A stretch of DNA of 64,000 bases from Sabellastarte sp. h YS-2021 (lineage: Eukaryota > Annelida > Polychaeta > Sabellida > Sabellidae): the NCBI GenBank assembly GCA_964017235.1, contig OZ024940.1:30870573-30934572 (forward strand), in the 5' to 3' direction. The notes under the pieces are model-generated. The model was not told the DNA's origin, did not search any database, and worked only from the letters and a program-made list of their open reading frames with translations. This document shows positions 55,030 to 64,000 of the stretch, in pieces. The position numbers were made by a program, and so were the translations under genes. Numbering within the stretch: the stretch's first letter is position 1; each line of letters opens with the position of its first letter.

Positions 55030-55840
55030 TTTCACACCACCTGAAGATAAAACTGCCCAATAGGAATCTTCTTACCAGCATATGCCATATATAAATACAC
55101 ATTTGTGTATGTACGTCGGAAAGGCTAGCGAATGAGTCCCTATCATTAGTTGTCGGACAAACAAGCTGCCTTGTTCAATCAAACACGCCATCACGTCGAA
55201 TTAGTGGACAAAAAGCTCCACTAACCAGCACTAGTGCCAGCAGATTAGAGTTAGGGAGGGGGGCCCATTTGGACACAGCGTGGAGGGGTTATTTCTGGAG
55301 GGGTGGGGAAAAGGGGGGGAAAGGAGGGGAGGGACTTAAAGTAGGATAAATGGTGAGGAGGAAATGTGAAGCATCTAAAAAAGGGACGGTGGCTGACAAA
55401 ATGTTCACCAAAAGTACAAAATTCTTTTTAGAAAATAATAAAATGCCCTAGATTGTAAAGAAATGATGGGTTTTTTGTAACATTCAAAATACTTAGTGAC
55501 TTTGTAAACCCAGAATCTTCAATATTATTGGATAGTACAGCTTAGCTCTTGCTCTGGGAGTCATTAAACGTCAAAAATCTGTATTTCAAGATAAATATTA
55601 GGATTTATATGAATTCACTGAACAGTGACAGAAAGTGTACGATTTACACAATTATCTAAGTGAAATAAGCCTTAAAACGGATTCTAAATATTTAAATTTA
55701 TTTACCAAAGACTATTATTAAGTACTATTAGTTTTCAGTGTAAACTACTGCAATTATAAACAGAATCTCTTGCAGAGTGCATACCTAGACCGAGACCAAA
55801 CACCTCTAACATTACTTAAAAGTGCAATCATGATAAAAAA
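55030..55840. other. Non-coding stretch
   Basis: G-rich patch at 55250-55340 (GGGGGGCCC, GGAAAAGGGGGGAAAGGAGG); otherwise AT-rich. No gene seen. Confidence 0.45.
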
Positions 55841-55844
55841 ATCC

Positions 55845-55998
55845 TTTTCCTGGATCCAGACTGTGATCCGGATCAACTGACCAATATGTAATTATCTATT
55901 CCTCATTCCATTGTTGACATTTCCTGAAAATTTCACCAAAATCTGTTCATAACTTTTCAGGCAAACGCACACCATTAAAAACATAGCCTCTTTGGTAG
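55845..55998 (+). mobile_element. Dispersed repeat R, copy 2
   Basis: TGGATCCAGACTGTGATCCG, TTTCCTGAAAATTTCACC, AAATCTGTTCATAACTTTTC, CCTCTTTGGTAGAGTAAA: same order as 45905-46078 without the T insertion. Confidence 0.65.
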
Positions 55999-56574
55999 AG
56001 TAAATGAATCGATTTTGCCTCTTGGACTATTTTTCCATCCTAAAAATATTTTCGACACATTTTTCTCGGGGGTTATAAAGCATTATCTTTGACTTCAAAG
56101 CATGTTTGCAATAATCAACTTTACTCTTCCTAAATATCATTAAATTAATGAGTTTCTCCCAATGTGTACTCAACTCTGAGGTCCGATAATTGGCTGCGCC
56201 TGTTTAAGTGGGTGATATTTGGGGTTAATAGGTCGTACAGAAGATGAAATGGGTTAATTATTGCCCCCCCCCCTCCCCCGTTAAGTCCACAAGAAAGATT
56301 TCTGATTATGAGTCTAATGTTACATACAAACAGGAAATTATTTATAAAACATGGAAATGGACTGAATTCGATACTATTCTCAGTCGTTGTAGCCTCTTTT
56401 TATAAAGCTCTGTTTTGTAGAATTTCCTATAAAGCAGAAGTAAATATCAAAACACTAAACTCTGTGGGAAAACTGAAATAAATACTTTGTATAGTTTTTG
56501 GTTTGTTTATCAACTGTTACAATAAGTAATCAAGTAAACAAGAAGACTTTCACTCAAGCAAGCCATAACAAAAC

Positions 56575-56755
56575 ACTAAAGTACTTCTTCTATTTTAAGA
56601 ACCTTCTATTATACAAATATTCCATTTTATGAACTCATTTCAACTCTCACAAATTTGTATTTCCCTGTTGTTTTATACACTAAAATACCTCTTCTATTTT
56701 ATGAACCTTCTATTATCTGAACACATTCTTACTCTCTCAGCCTGTTCAGATAAAA
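56575..56755. repeat. Dispersed repeat G, copy 5 (inverted)
   Basis: Two tandem units (AACCTTCTATTATACAAATA, AAATACCTCTTCTATTTTAT) followed by CTCTCAGCCTGTTCAGATAA, as in the other copies. Repeat F sequence (56400-56470) lies just before. Confidence 0.8.
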
Positions 56756-56820
56756 CAGTATTTTTTTTTCTTTACCATAAATAGAAACTATATATTTAAA
56801 TTTTATATAACAATTATTTT

Positions 56821-57200
56821 TAGGGCTGCGAACGGTTACCCGAGCCTCGATAGACGAGTCGGTCATTGCGGGGACTCGAGTCCATTTTAACTACTCAAGT
56901 AGTGATAGTGTATTGTATTATCACCCGCAAAGTGAAACGTTTGTGTAAAATATGCTACATTTTTGCATTTCCGCCACATAATATCAATTAAAGTTATGAT
57001 TTTGGCTTAAAAATGTATACTTGACTCCATATTCTATAATACCTGGTTAAATAGATGAAGTTTTCCTTCAAAAGTTTCGCCACCATTTGTTTGCAGAAGA
57101 CTTCTAATGGTAGATACTAAATCTCGTGGTTACTCGAACTCGGGTCAGTTGTCAGACTGCGGTCATTCGGTGCTGTTTTTTAGCACCCGTTCCAGCCCTA
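56821..57200 (+). mobile_element. hAT-type MITE family 2, complete copy
   Basis: 380 bp, TAGGGCTGCGAACGGTTACC ... CGTTCCAGCCCTA; 8-bp flanks ATTATTTT (56813-56820) and ACTATTTT (57201-57208) differ at one base. The reference copy for the broken ones at 12766, 17243 and 49182. Confidence 0.9.
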
Positions 57201-57284
57201 ACTATTTTAATGCACCAGCAATAATGATGAAAAAGGGTGTCTGGAATTTATTTTTACAAAAAAAAAAAACAAAAAAAAAAAACT

Positions 57285-57480
57285 GGAGGTACCTTACTTT
57301 GAAGTTCTCTAGCAAACAGACATATCCCGATGCCACAAAGATATTTTAGAGCCAGGATAATAACCTATCAGTATTTCTGTAGGCTGTTGCATCTTTGTTG
57401 GAGATGTCGATACACGGACACCAATGCGGCGACATGCTGACAAATTGACAATATGTCAAAGATATTTTTTAACTCTCTGA
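57285..57480 (+). mobile_element. Candidate Helitron-like right end, copy 3
   Basis: GTACCTTACTTTGAAGTTCT, CTCTAGCAAACAGACATAT, then ACACGGACACCAATGCGGCG and GCTGACAAATTGACAATATG follow the order of 12310-12530 with a degraded hairpin. Confidence 0.35.
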
Positions 57481-57840
57481 TTTTGTGGAAAAATAACTTA
57501 ACTCATCACAAGGTCTGACACATCATGACAAGAATGAATTTCCCTTCGTGTGAATATGTCATCATAAAAACGTTATTATAATGGTTTTATCAAAAGATGG
57601 CATTTTCTTCCAGTTCAGACCTAAGAACTTTAGCGATGAATATCTTATTTCAGTTTTGTTTTGCAGCTTAGTCATTATTTTAAATACATCAAAGCATAAC
57701 AACTGTCCAGTAAAATTCACTTTTTCAACCATCGATTTATGACTTAATCATCAGTTTTCATTTTCCATACATTTATCATGGTGTGAAAAGTACTAACAAA
57801 AAAAAAATGTAATTCTCTCTGCAAGTGACGTTATGTTTTT

Positions 57841-58020
57841 GGGTGCGTCTGTCTGTCTGTTTGTGTTTGCAATTACTCCAAAACTAATGAACACACCTTT
57901 ATGAAATCTATTTGTGTGGTTAGGTATGAGCAAAGGGAAATGTGATTAAATTTTAGGGCAAGATCTGGCCAATACTCTGGACACACAAATACCCTGAATT
58001 TTCCATCAGTCCTATTAATG
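57841..58020 (+). repeat. Dispersed repeat R1, uninterrupted copy
   Basis: GCAATTACTCCAAAACTAAT, TTATGAAATCTATTTGTGTG, AGCAAAGGGAAATGTG and AAGATCTGGCCAATACTCTG, continuous through the point where the copy at 48300-49173 carries a hAT MITE. Confidence 0.7.
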
Positions 58021-58099
58021 CAATGGTTTTGTGGTCGAGCTTACTCAAAAGAAGAAAAAAAAACAAAAAAAAACAGCAATATTTGACTGCAATTACAGT

Positions 58100-58380
58100 T
58101 TCGTAGGGAAAGGTCAGTAGATTTTTCATTACGTATCAAAAATAATGCAGTTCTTTCGAAAGAAACTGCTATAGAAGTGCAAAAATATAAAAATAAAAAA
58201 TATGAGATAAAAGTTTATAATTTCTTCAGACTTGAGGTTTGTTTCCAATGTTGTTTGTTTTCTCGCAATATCATGTACTGACATTCGAAAAGCTGGTAAT
58301 GAAGTGTCGTCACAGTATTTAAGTGAATTGGTCTCGATACCGAGATACCGGTGTTACCGACCTTCCCCTTCAATATACGG
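58100..58380. repeat. Repeat shared with 49270-49500
   Basis: ATGCAGTTCTTTCGAAAGAA, GATAAAAGTTTATAATTTC and CAGACTTGAGGTTTGTTTCC recur at 49390-49500 inside the split hAT MITE. GTCTCGATACCGAGATACCG at the end links it to MITE family 3. Probably another hAT-derived piece. Confidence 0.45.
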
Positions 58381-58389
58381 TCCTCCGCT

Positions 58390-60235
58390 TTTTTTACAAT
58401 ATAATAAACGGCAAAAAAAATGCCAGGCCAGTTAATATTGACTGAAAAATGGACAAAATTGATTTATGAAGGGGAAAAATTTAAAAATCCATATATGCAC
58501 AATTGTTCGAACAACACAAAACGCCATATTTCCTATCAAACAAAACTTACAAACAATTTTGGGGCGAATATGAAATCGCTGACCAGAAGATGGAAAACTT
58601 AGAAACACTAACATTTTAGATTAATGAATATGTGTGTGGTTTTGTATATAAACCTCAAATTTGCAGAGCGACGGCAAAATGTCACCCGCAAATAAATACT
58701 AATTAGATTCTCGCACCAGATGGCGGTCAATTTAAAAGAGACAGGAGAAAATGAGATGCTTTTGAGAGATTGCAGATCTCAAATCATGGACGTTAAAAGC
58801 CCGAACTAAACGGGTGTTAAATGGCGGGGCCCTTGAAATTTTAATTAGACCGCTAGATCGGCACAGGGTAATGTTAGAACAAAGATTGTTATCTTGCTGC
58901 TAGGGCAGGGGAATCGGGGGGGGGCATCATGGTTGTTACTATGGCAACTGCCCGGATAGAGTTACATCTGCAAATGTGTACGTGCTGGTGACCAAAAAAA
59001 AAAAATGACAAAAAACAAAAAAAGCAATAGGGGGATTCATACTTTAGCAGGTGAAGGAAATAACATCTGTCACTTAAAACGGAAACGCAATCAGGTAACA
59101 CAGAATCACAGTGCCTCGTTTACAAGTAGCTTGCTTTTTTTAAAACAATTCCGTTTATTTTTGGTAGGGGTGTGGGGGGTGTGGGGGGGGAGGAAGAGTT
59201 GAAGAATGGGGAGGGCTATTTATACTATTGATACACATTTTGAACTTTTTAGTATACAGATGGTTTGGTAATAATTCAGTACATTTTATATTGTATTTAT
59301 TCCATTTCTTTTCACAAATACTGTTAACTTAATAAAGAAGTGGCAACAAACACCCTTAAAATTGGAAATCCTATTTATGTAGAAATAAATATCAGAGTCC
59401 TTAGAAAAGTCTTTTCCATCAAAGAGCTTTCCCTGTATTCTGAAAGTCTTCATTCAGTAGAAGTATTTTTATATTTTTCTTTTATTTTCTTCCACTTAGC
59501 AAGGTTTTAAGTATGTATGAATGCAAAGCCAAACGTATTAGAATTTAATTTACAATTTCAAAGTGGCATTTAAAATCCCTAATCATGGGGGCCATTTATT
59601 GCAAACGTCTACGGTAGATTTGTATCTTTCTAAAATGCCCATCCCTGGATAAAGTGGTTGATATCAATTCTAGTTTAAAGCAACCATAAGAAAGCCATGG
59701 TGACGTGCCTAACATACACAAATGGAAAATGTAAATTAGGGTGGCAACATTTTTATAACCATAAGTACAGGACTTTTTTAAAAGGAGTGTAGGGGGGGTG
59801 GGGAGGGACGGGGTCGTGCTTTTTCAGAAACACTTTTTGAAGCTCATGCAATTGAAAAAGTACAAATCTCTTTTATGCGAACGCCGTGAGAAAGTGAGAA
59901 GGGAACTTTGTAAAATTGGAAATGAGTTCACATACATACTAAAAGCTAATGGTATCCTGATATCGGAATACAGACATGCATAAACTCTTTTGATGCTGAA
60001 TTGTATTTTAACAGGGGACTGTCCTTTCGAGAAGCAGTAAATATTGGGGGGAGGGGGGGGGGGGGGGGACCAATGAGAGCTCAATTCCTCCAATCTCAAT
60101 TTCTTTTTCAAACATCTTTTGTTTGCAGAAAACTGTGTTTATAAAATTGAGAGCTTACTATTCTATGACTGTTCCTACTTTTTTTTGCTGATGGACACTT
60201 CTGAACAATAAAATAGGAAAATATGTTGGATAACT
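58390..60235. other. Non-coding stretch
   Basis: Repeat F at 59365-59470 (ATGTAGAAATAAATATCAGA, CTTAGAAAAGTCTTTTCC). G-rich patches at 58913, 59165-59200 and 60043-60069. No gene seen; short frames lack support. Confidence 0.45.
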
Positions 60236-60239
60236 TCAT

Positions 60240-60770
60240 TGGGTAGTGAGGGATGGAGGGGGGGGGGGATTAATTGATTTGTGTTGTTGAGTCAGGGGGA
60301 TGAGGTTACATCTCTCTAAGTTGTGCAAGTCGATGAAGGTGTTACAGAGTGCTCTCCAAGACAGCTGGCACCACGGGGTGTACCCATACAGACAGCCATA
60401 CACATACAGGTAGACAAACATACAACTATTACATGCTTAAACCCATATAGATAGTGATATTTACAGTCATATGCATATACAATTGTACACATGTACTTGC
60501 ATAGCAACAGGAACAACACAGCCATACACTAGCAGATCCAGGGGGGGTGGGGGGTGGGGGGGTGACCCCCCCAACCCCCCAACCCCCCCCCTAGTTATGG
60601 TATGTCTGATGTGAATCCCCACCTTACTTAAAAGCTGGATCCGCCGCTGCCATACATGTAGTCATACAGATAACCATACACAACCATACATACATCAGTA
60701 CAATAAAGTCTTGAAGAGTAAGATAGGGCCTTACACAGAGCCATATATATAGCCGTGTATGTGTAGCCAT
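60240..60770. repeat. CATACA-type minisatellite and G/C tracts
   Basis: Degenerate ATACAGACAGCCATACACAT / GCCATACA strings at 60380-60530 and 60650-60770, related to the 37235 minisatellite. At 60541-60593 a G-rich tract is followed by a C-rich tract, able to pair into a hairpin. Confidence 0.7.
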
Positions 60771-61168
60771 TAGGGGGGTGACTGAGCAGTTGACACTCGC
60801 CAAGCGAGGCAAATTTCATGAAAATTCAATCCCAATTTTAAGGGTCAACTACGTGTAGTCGTGTCCATATAACAACCTATTGAAGCGGTTACGTTTTTTA
60901 GGAAATAAAAAATAAATAACATAACTTGCTGGCATTAAATCGCATAATCCACCATTTTTAACATAATATTAAGTATATTATATGACGACATCAGCTAATT
61001 CAAGCGATTCAAAGCTTTTGTCTTTATATTTTTGTTGTTTACGGGAGGCGCCATATCGCATGTTGTTTCCTGTAATGGTGGATACTGAACTTTGCGAGGG
61101 CTCGATGTCGAGTCGATTTTTTGTCCGCGAGCAATCGACCCGAATTATTTGTACTCGTCACACCCCTA
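60771..61168 (-). mobile_element. hAT-type MITE family 1, copy 3
   Basis: 398 bp in reverse of 38393-38786 and nearly identical (CAACCTATTGAAGCGGTTAC, TTAAATCGCATAATCCACCA). Flanks GTAGCCAT (60763-60770) and CTAGCCAT (61169-61176) match at 7 of 8 bases. Confidence 0.92.
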
Positions 61169-61227
61169 CTAGCCATACACAGAAGCTATGACTATTCAAT
61201 ACATTTATGTATAATTACGCCTTAGAG

Positions 61228-61611
61228 TAGTGTTGTTAACGGTTTACCGGTATGCGGAATATTGTTTCGTTTTGGTAGAAAAAACGAAATCCGCAAATAA
61301 TGTTTGGGAAATGGTTTTTGAAGACGTTATTATTTTAGGCTTTCTAATGGCCAATACTTCATCAAAACGACAAAACATATACATAATTATTACATATTTT
61401 GTAAAATATGTGACATTTTTACCTTATATTGAGGAAAAATCATTTTTGCATACATAAAAAACATCTCGCGAAAGCCACTTCCATTTACAAGTTATCGCTC
61501 ATGTACACCCGCGAATAATTTTTCAATGCACAGAACAAGCATACGAAATACCGGATTTCGTTTCAAAGCCGCGGTAACCGGTTTTGATTTCTGTAATCGA
61601 TGCCACCACTA
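61228..61611 (+). mobile_element. hAT-type MITE family 4, perfect 8-bp target duplication
   Basis: 384 bp, starting TAGTGTTGTTAACGGTTTAC and ending ...CGATGCCACCACTA; CCTTAGAG flanks both sides (61220-61227, 61612-61619). Inner TTACCGG and GGTAACCGG are inverse. Single copy in the window. A 75-codon frame within is not supported as a gene. Confidence 0.9.
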
Positions 61612-61679
61612 CCTTAGAGTCTATCAATGATGGAGATTAAGCACTATTAAAGTCCATATTAGATTAGATTAGAACCACA

Positions 61680-61860
61680 AACACTGATAACAATACGGCC
61701 ATACTAAATCATGCAGACATACACCCGACACACAGAATCATACAAGGAGTCATATACAAGGCCACACATGCAGACAAATATACAATCATACATTCAGCCA
61801 CGGACCCAAAATACACTACTACACAGTCGTACACTCAGTCACACATGTGGCCACAAATCC
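61680..61860. repeat. CATACA-type minisatellite, second block
   Basis: ATCATGCAGACATACACCCG, GAATCATACAAGGAGTCATA, ACAATCATACATTCAGCCAC, CAGTCGTACACTCAGTCACA: loosely periodic (about 25-30 bp). Confidence 0.65.
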
Positions 61861-61939
61861 AGACTGACAGCACCCAGACAACTACAAGATCTGCCAATTC
61901 GGAGCGAAAAGTGCACAGATGGGAACAATTAGATTTAAC

Positions 61940-62085
61940 GGACATTCTTCAACACCTGAGTAGCTACACACATTCGACATTTAGTCCCTCATCTCTCACC
62001 TCTGGCTTCGTGGGTTTGATCCCGAAAAAAACACATGAGCTGAACTGAAGTGTTGCCCTAATACAACCTTGGCTACATGAAAGTG
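61940..62085 (+). mobile_element. SINE family C-like relic
   Basis: CATCTCTCACCTCTGGCTTC, a B-box-like GGGTTTGATCCC and GTTGCCCTAATACAACCTTG parallel the family C order. Weak. Confidence 0.4.
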
Positions 62086-62089
62086 ACAG

Positions 62090-63370
62090 TTAAAATCCTA
62101 GCTTTGATCCGAGTGCCTTTAGTAGCATCAAAGATAGATAAAGTGACATATTTTTAGCCAAAAGAAAAGAAAAATCTATAGCAATTATTATCCTACACAG
62201 GACCTCATCTGGACAAGTGTAATTGAGCTTAAATAATTTTTTTTTTTATTATTATTATTGCCTTAAGCCTGTGCCACACATCTGCGTTCTGATGGGGCTA
62301 AGAATGTGCTTAAGCACTCGTTCAAAAGTGTTCGGGTAATCGATTATTTGGAGTGGAGAAATCATATCCAATTTGAAAGGCTTTAACTCAGCGATTTTAA
62401 TCAATACATCAATAAGTTTTGTGTCAATTTTGAGTAGCTCATTGCTTGTCTCTGATATGGTGGAAAATTTGATTTGCGGATATCAGAAAATTGTATAGTT
62501 TTGTTGAGAAAAGTGGAAGTTAGCCATAATTAGAACCAAATCTTGTGGATATTGAAGATTCTAGTTATACAGAGTCTACTGTATATAGTGGAAGTAAGCC
62601 ATAACTAGAACCAAATCCTGTGGAAATTAAAGGTTCTAATTATATACAGAGTCTACTCTATATTCTATAATGTATACATTGACGTTAGCCATTACCAGAA
62701 CCATTAATTCTGTGGACATTGAAGGTTTCTGTTAATACACAGTCTGCTGTAACTACAAACATGAGGCTTTTATAATCATATTACAAGCAATCTAGGCAGT
62801 GTTTTCCTGAGTACAGAACAATAAATATGCTTTATACAGCCCAGTATAAAGCAATTAGCTTCTGTGTCCACACCCCAGACACTTACAATATTTAACGTAT
62901 TGTGAAACCATTTTTGTATTGAAAAATATTCTGTGGCTTTTTTTTACTAAAATATCACTTAAGTGTTACAGAAACACTAACCGACATCTCCCTAGTTTGT
63001 AAACAGACAAACAAACGCACATCACCAACAATACAATCTCCTCAATCACTGGGTTTTTATGAAAACTAGTGTTGCGTTGTGAAAAAAAATCAGTGAATAT
63101 TTATCAGTGAATGTTTTCATCGGTTTCCATCGAGGAGAGAAATAAAAACAGGAAATAATCACATGGCGATGAAATTAGGACAGAACTTCAAAGGATTGAT
63201 CTAGGGATTCACAAAAGTCATAAATGTGTTGTGCTTTTTTTTTCTCAAGTTCTTAAGGTTCAAATATATTAACAACATGTTCAGATATGTCTCTTTCAAA
63301 CTAAAGAAAACAATGAGAAAATTTTTGAAAACCGGCCCAGAAATAAGTTGTGGTCATTTCAAACCGAGGT
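62090..63370. other. Non-coding stretch with short internal duplication
   Basis: At 62510-62760 a block of about 70 bp (GAAGTTAGCCATAATTAGAA, CCAAATCTTGTGGATATTGA, AGAGTCTACTG) occurs about three times in tandem. Otherwise no gene seen. Confidence 0.6.
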
Positions 63371-63377
63371 CTCTCTG

Positions 63378-63505
63378 CCTAGTGGGTTAGCAAGTTTGTG
63401 GCATCTAATCACAGGCTGTCACCTCTGTGTGTGGGTTCAACTCCCACAAGTGACAAATGCTGAGGACCTGTCCCAATATATGACCCTGGCTGTTGAACAC
63501 CAATT
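63378..63505 (+). mobile_element. tRNA-derived SINE, family C, copy 2
   Basis: CATCTAATCACAGGCTGTCA, B box GGTTCAACTCC (63434-63444), CTGAGGACCTGTCCCAATAT, GACCCTGGCTGTTGAACACC, almost the same as 2638-2766. Confidence 0.78.
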
Positions 63506-63664
63506 TTGACTTTATCTGCTTATATGCAGATGACAGATACCTTAAAATCTGATAAATGTTGGACATTACTATAGGGTTAGGATACTATAGGATAGGACAA
63601 GAGCACTTGGGGAGCCCATGCCCTCAGCCAAGGAACATAACAATAAGTAAATGGGAAAATACAG

Positions 63665-63850
63665 ATGATATTTTTGTATCCAGATTCCAGACGGTAATCC
63701 AGAATGACACGCTCAAAATTTAATGTGATCCAAATTCGACCAAGACCCATCTTTGGGTTTTTATTCAGGAAGATCCAACCAATGGTATCTGCTGCCAACA
63801 AACCAACAGATGGTCATGAAGATAATATCTCCCTGACAGAGGTAACAAGG
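63665..63850 (+). mobile_element. Dispersed repeat R, copy 3 (partial)
   Basis: GTATCCAGATTCCAGACGGT, AATCCAGAATGACACGC and a terminal CTCCCTGACAGAGGTAACA match the ends of repeat R; the middle differs. Confidence 0.5.
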
Positions 63851-64000
63851 TACGCCATGCCAGATTCAACTTTGTTCTGTGCTAGCCTTTAGAAATTGTC
63901 CTCCAGATATTAGGCTTCATAAAAGACCTCACGATTAGATTAGATCTGGCCATTAGCGGTTGTTTCAACACTCAGTTAGCATTAGCTTTTGTTCTTGGTC

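Overview
This 64-kb window is eukaryotic, AT-rich and almost wholly made of repeats. It contains one convincing host protein-coding gene, with introns and a poly(A) signal, set among tRNA-derived SINEs, a 5S-rRNA-related SINE, hAT-, pogo- and TTAA-type MITEs, LINE remnants, a DIRS retrotransposon and three satellite families. The SINE tails of the type 'gacgtaaaacccc(AAAT)n', the abundance of DIRS elements, and tandem repeats ending in hairpin-bearing repeats suggest a marine lophotrochozoan, probably a mollusc. That assignment is inference; no marker gene proves it.

Layout. 1-2000: two abutting satellite arrays (133 bp and 169 bp units), then a GC-rich minisatellite and a perfect hairpin. 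2500-7300: SINEs of three families and decayed MITEs, one of them split by a SINE. 7870-12550: a 145-bp satellite runs directly into a 3.4-kb array of 155-bp units that is a diverged relative of the 133-bp satellite and has trimeric higher-order structure. It ends in a conserved right-hand module with a hairpin. 12600-20800: decayed LINE, hAT and SINE pieces plus long G and C runs. 20807-26580: a 344-bp mini-element with 63-bp inverted repeats abuts a 5.4-kb DIRS-like retrotransposon (perfect 40-bp inverted termini; minus-strand reverse transcriptase/RNase H and tyrosine recombinase remains).

26640-28830 (minus strand): a two-coding-exon gene for an EamA/drug-metabolite-type multi-membrane-spanning transporter with an unusually long hydrophilic central loop. 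Its poly(A) signal lies only about 60 bp from the DIRS terminus. 29-48 kb: no gene seen; minisatellites, AGGTCA-rich repeats, SINEs, a solo DIRS end flanked by a 23-bp duplication, hAT MITEs with target-site duplications, and very long T/G tracts.

48.3-52.4 kb is the most informative segment. A hAT MITE sits in an older repeat with a perfect 8-bp target duplication. Next to it a second hAT MITE is split by an L2/CR1-like LINE fragment and capped by a TTAA-flanked MITE. A second inverted copy of that TTAA MITE lies 0.6 kb further on, between duplicated copies of a segment carrying a 5S-rRNA-like SINE. 54-64 kb: pogo-type MITEs, three more hAT MITEs, CATACA-type minisatellite and SINEs.

No operon-like or co-functional gene set is present. 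The interest lies in the layering of mobile elements, their datable insertion order, and the satellite families.
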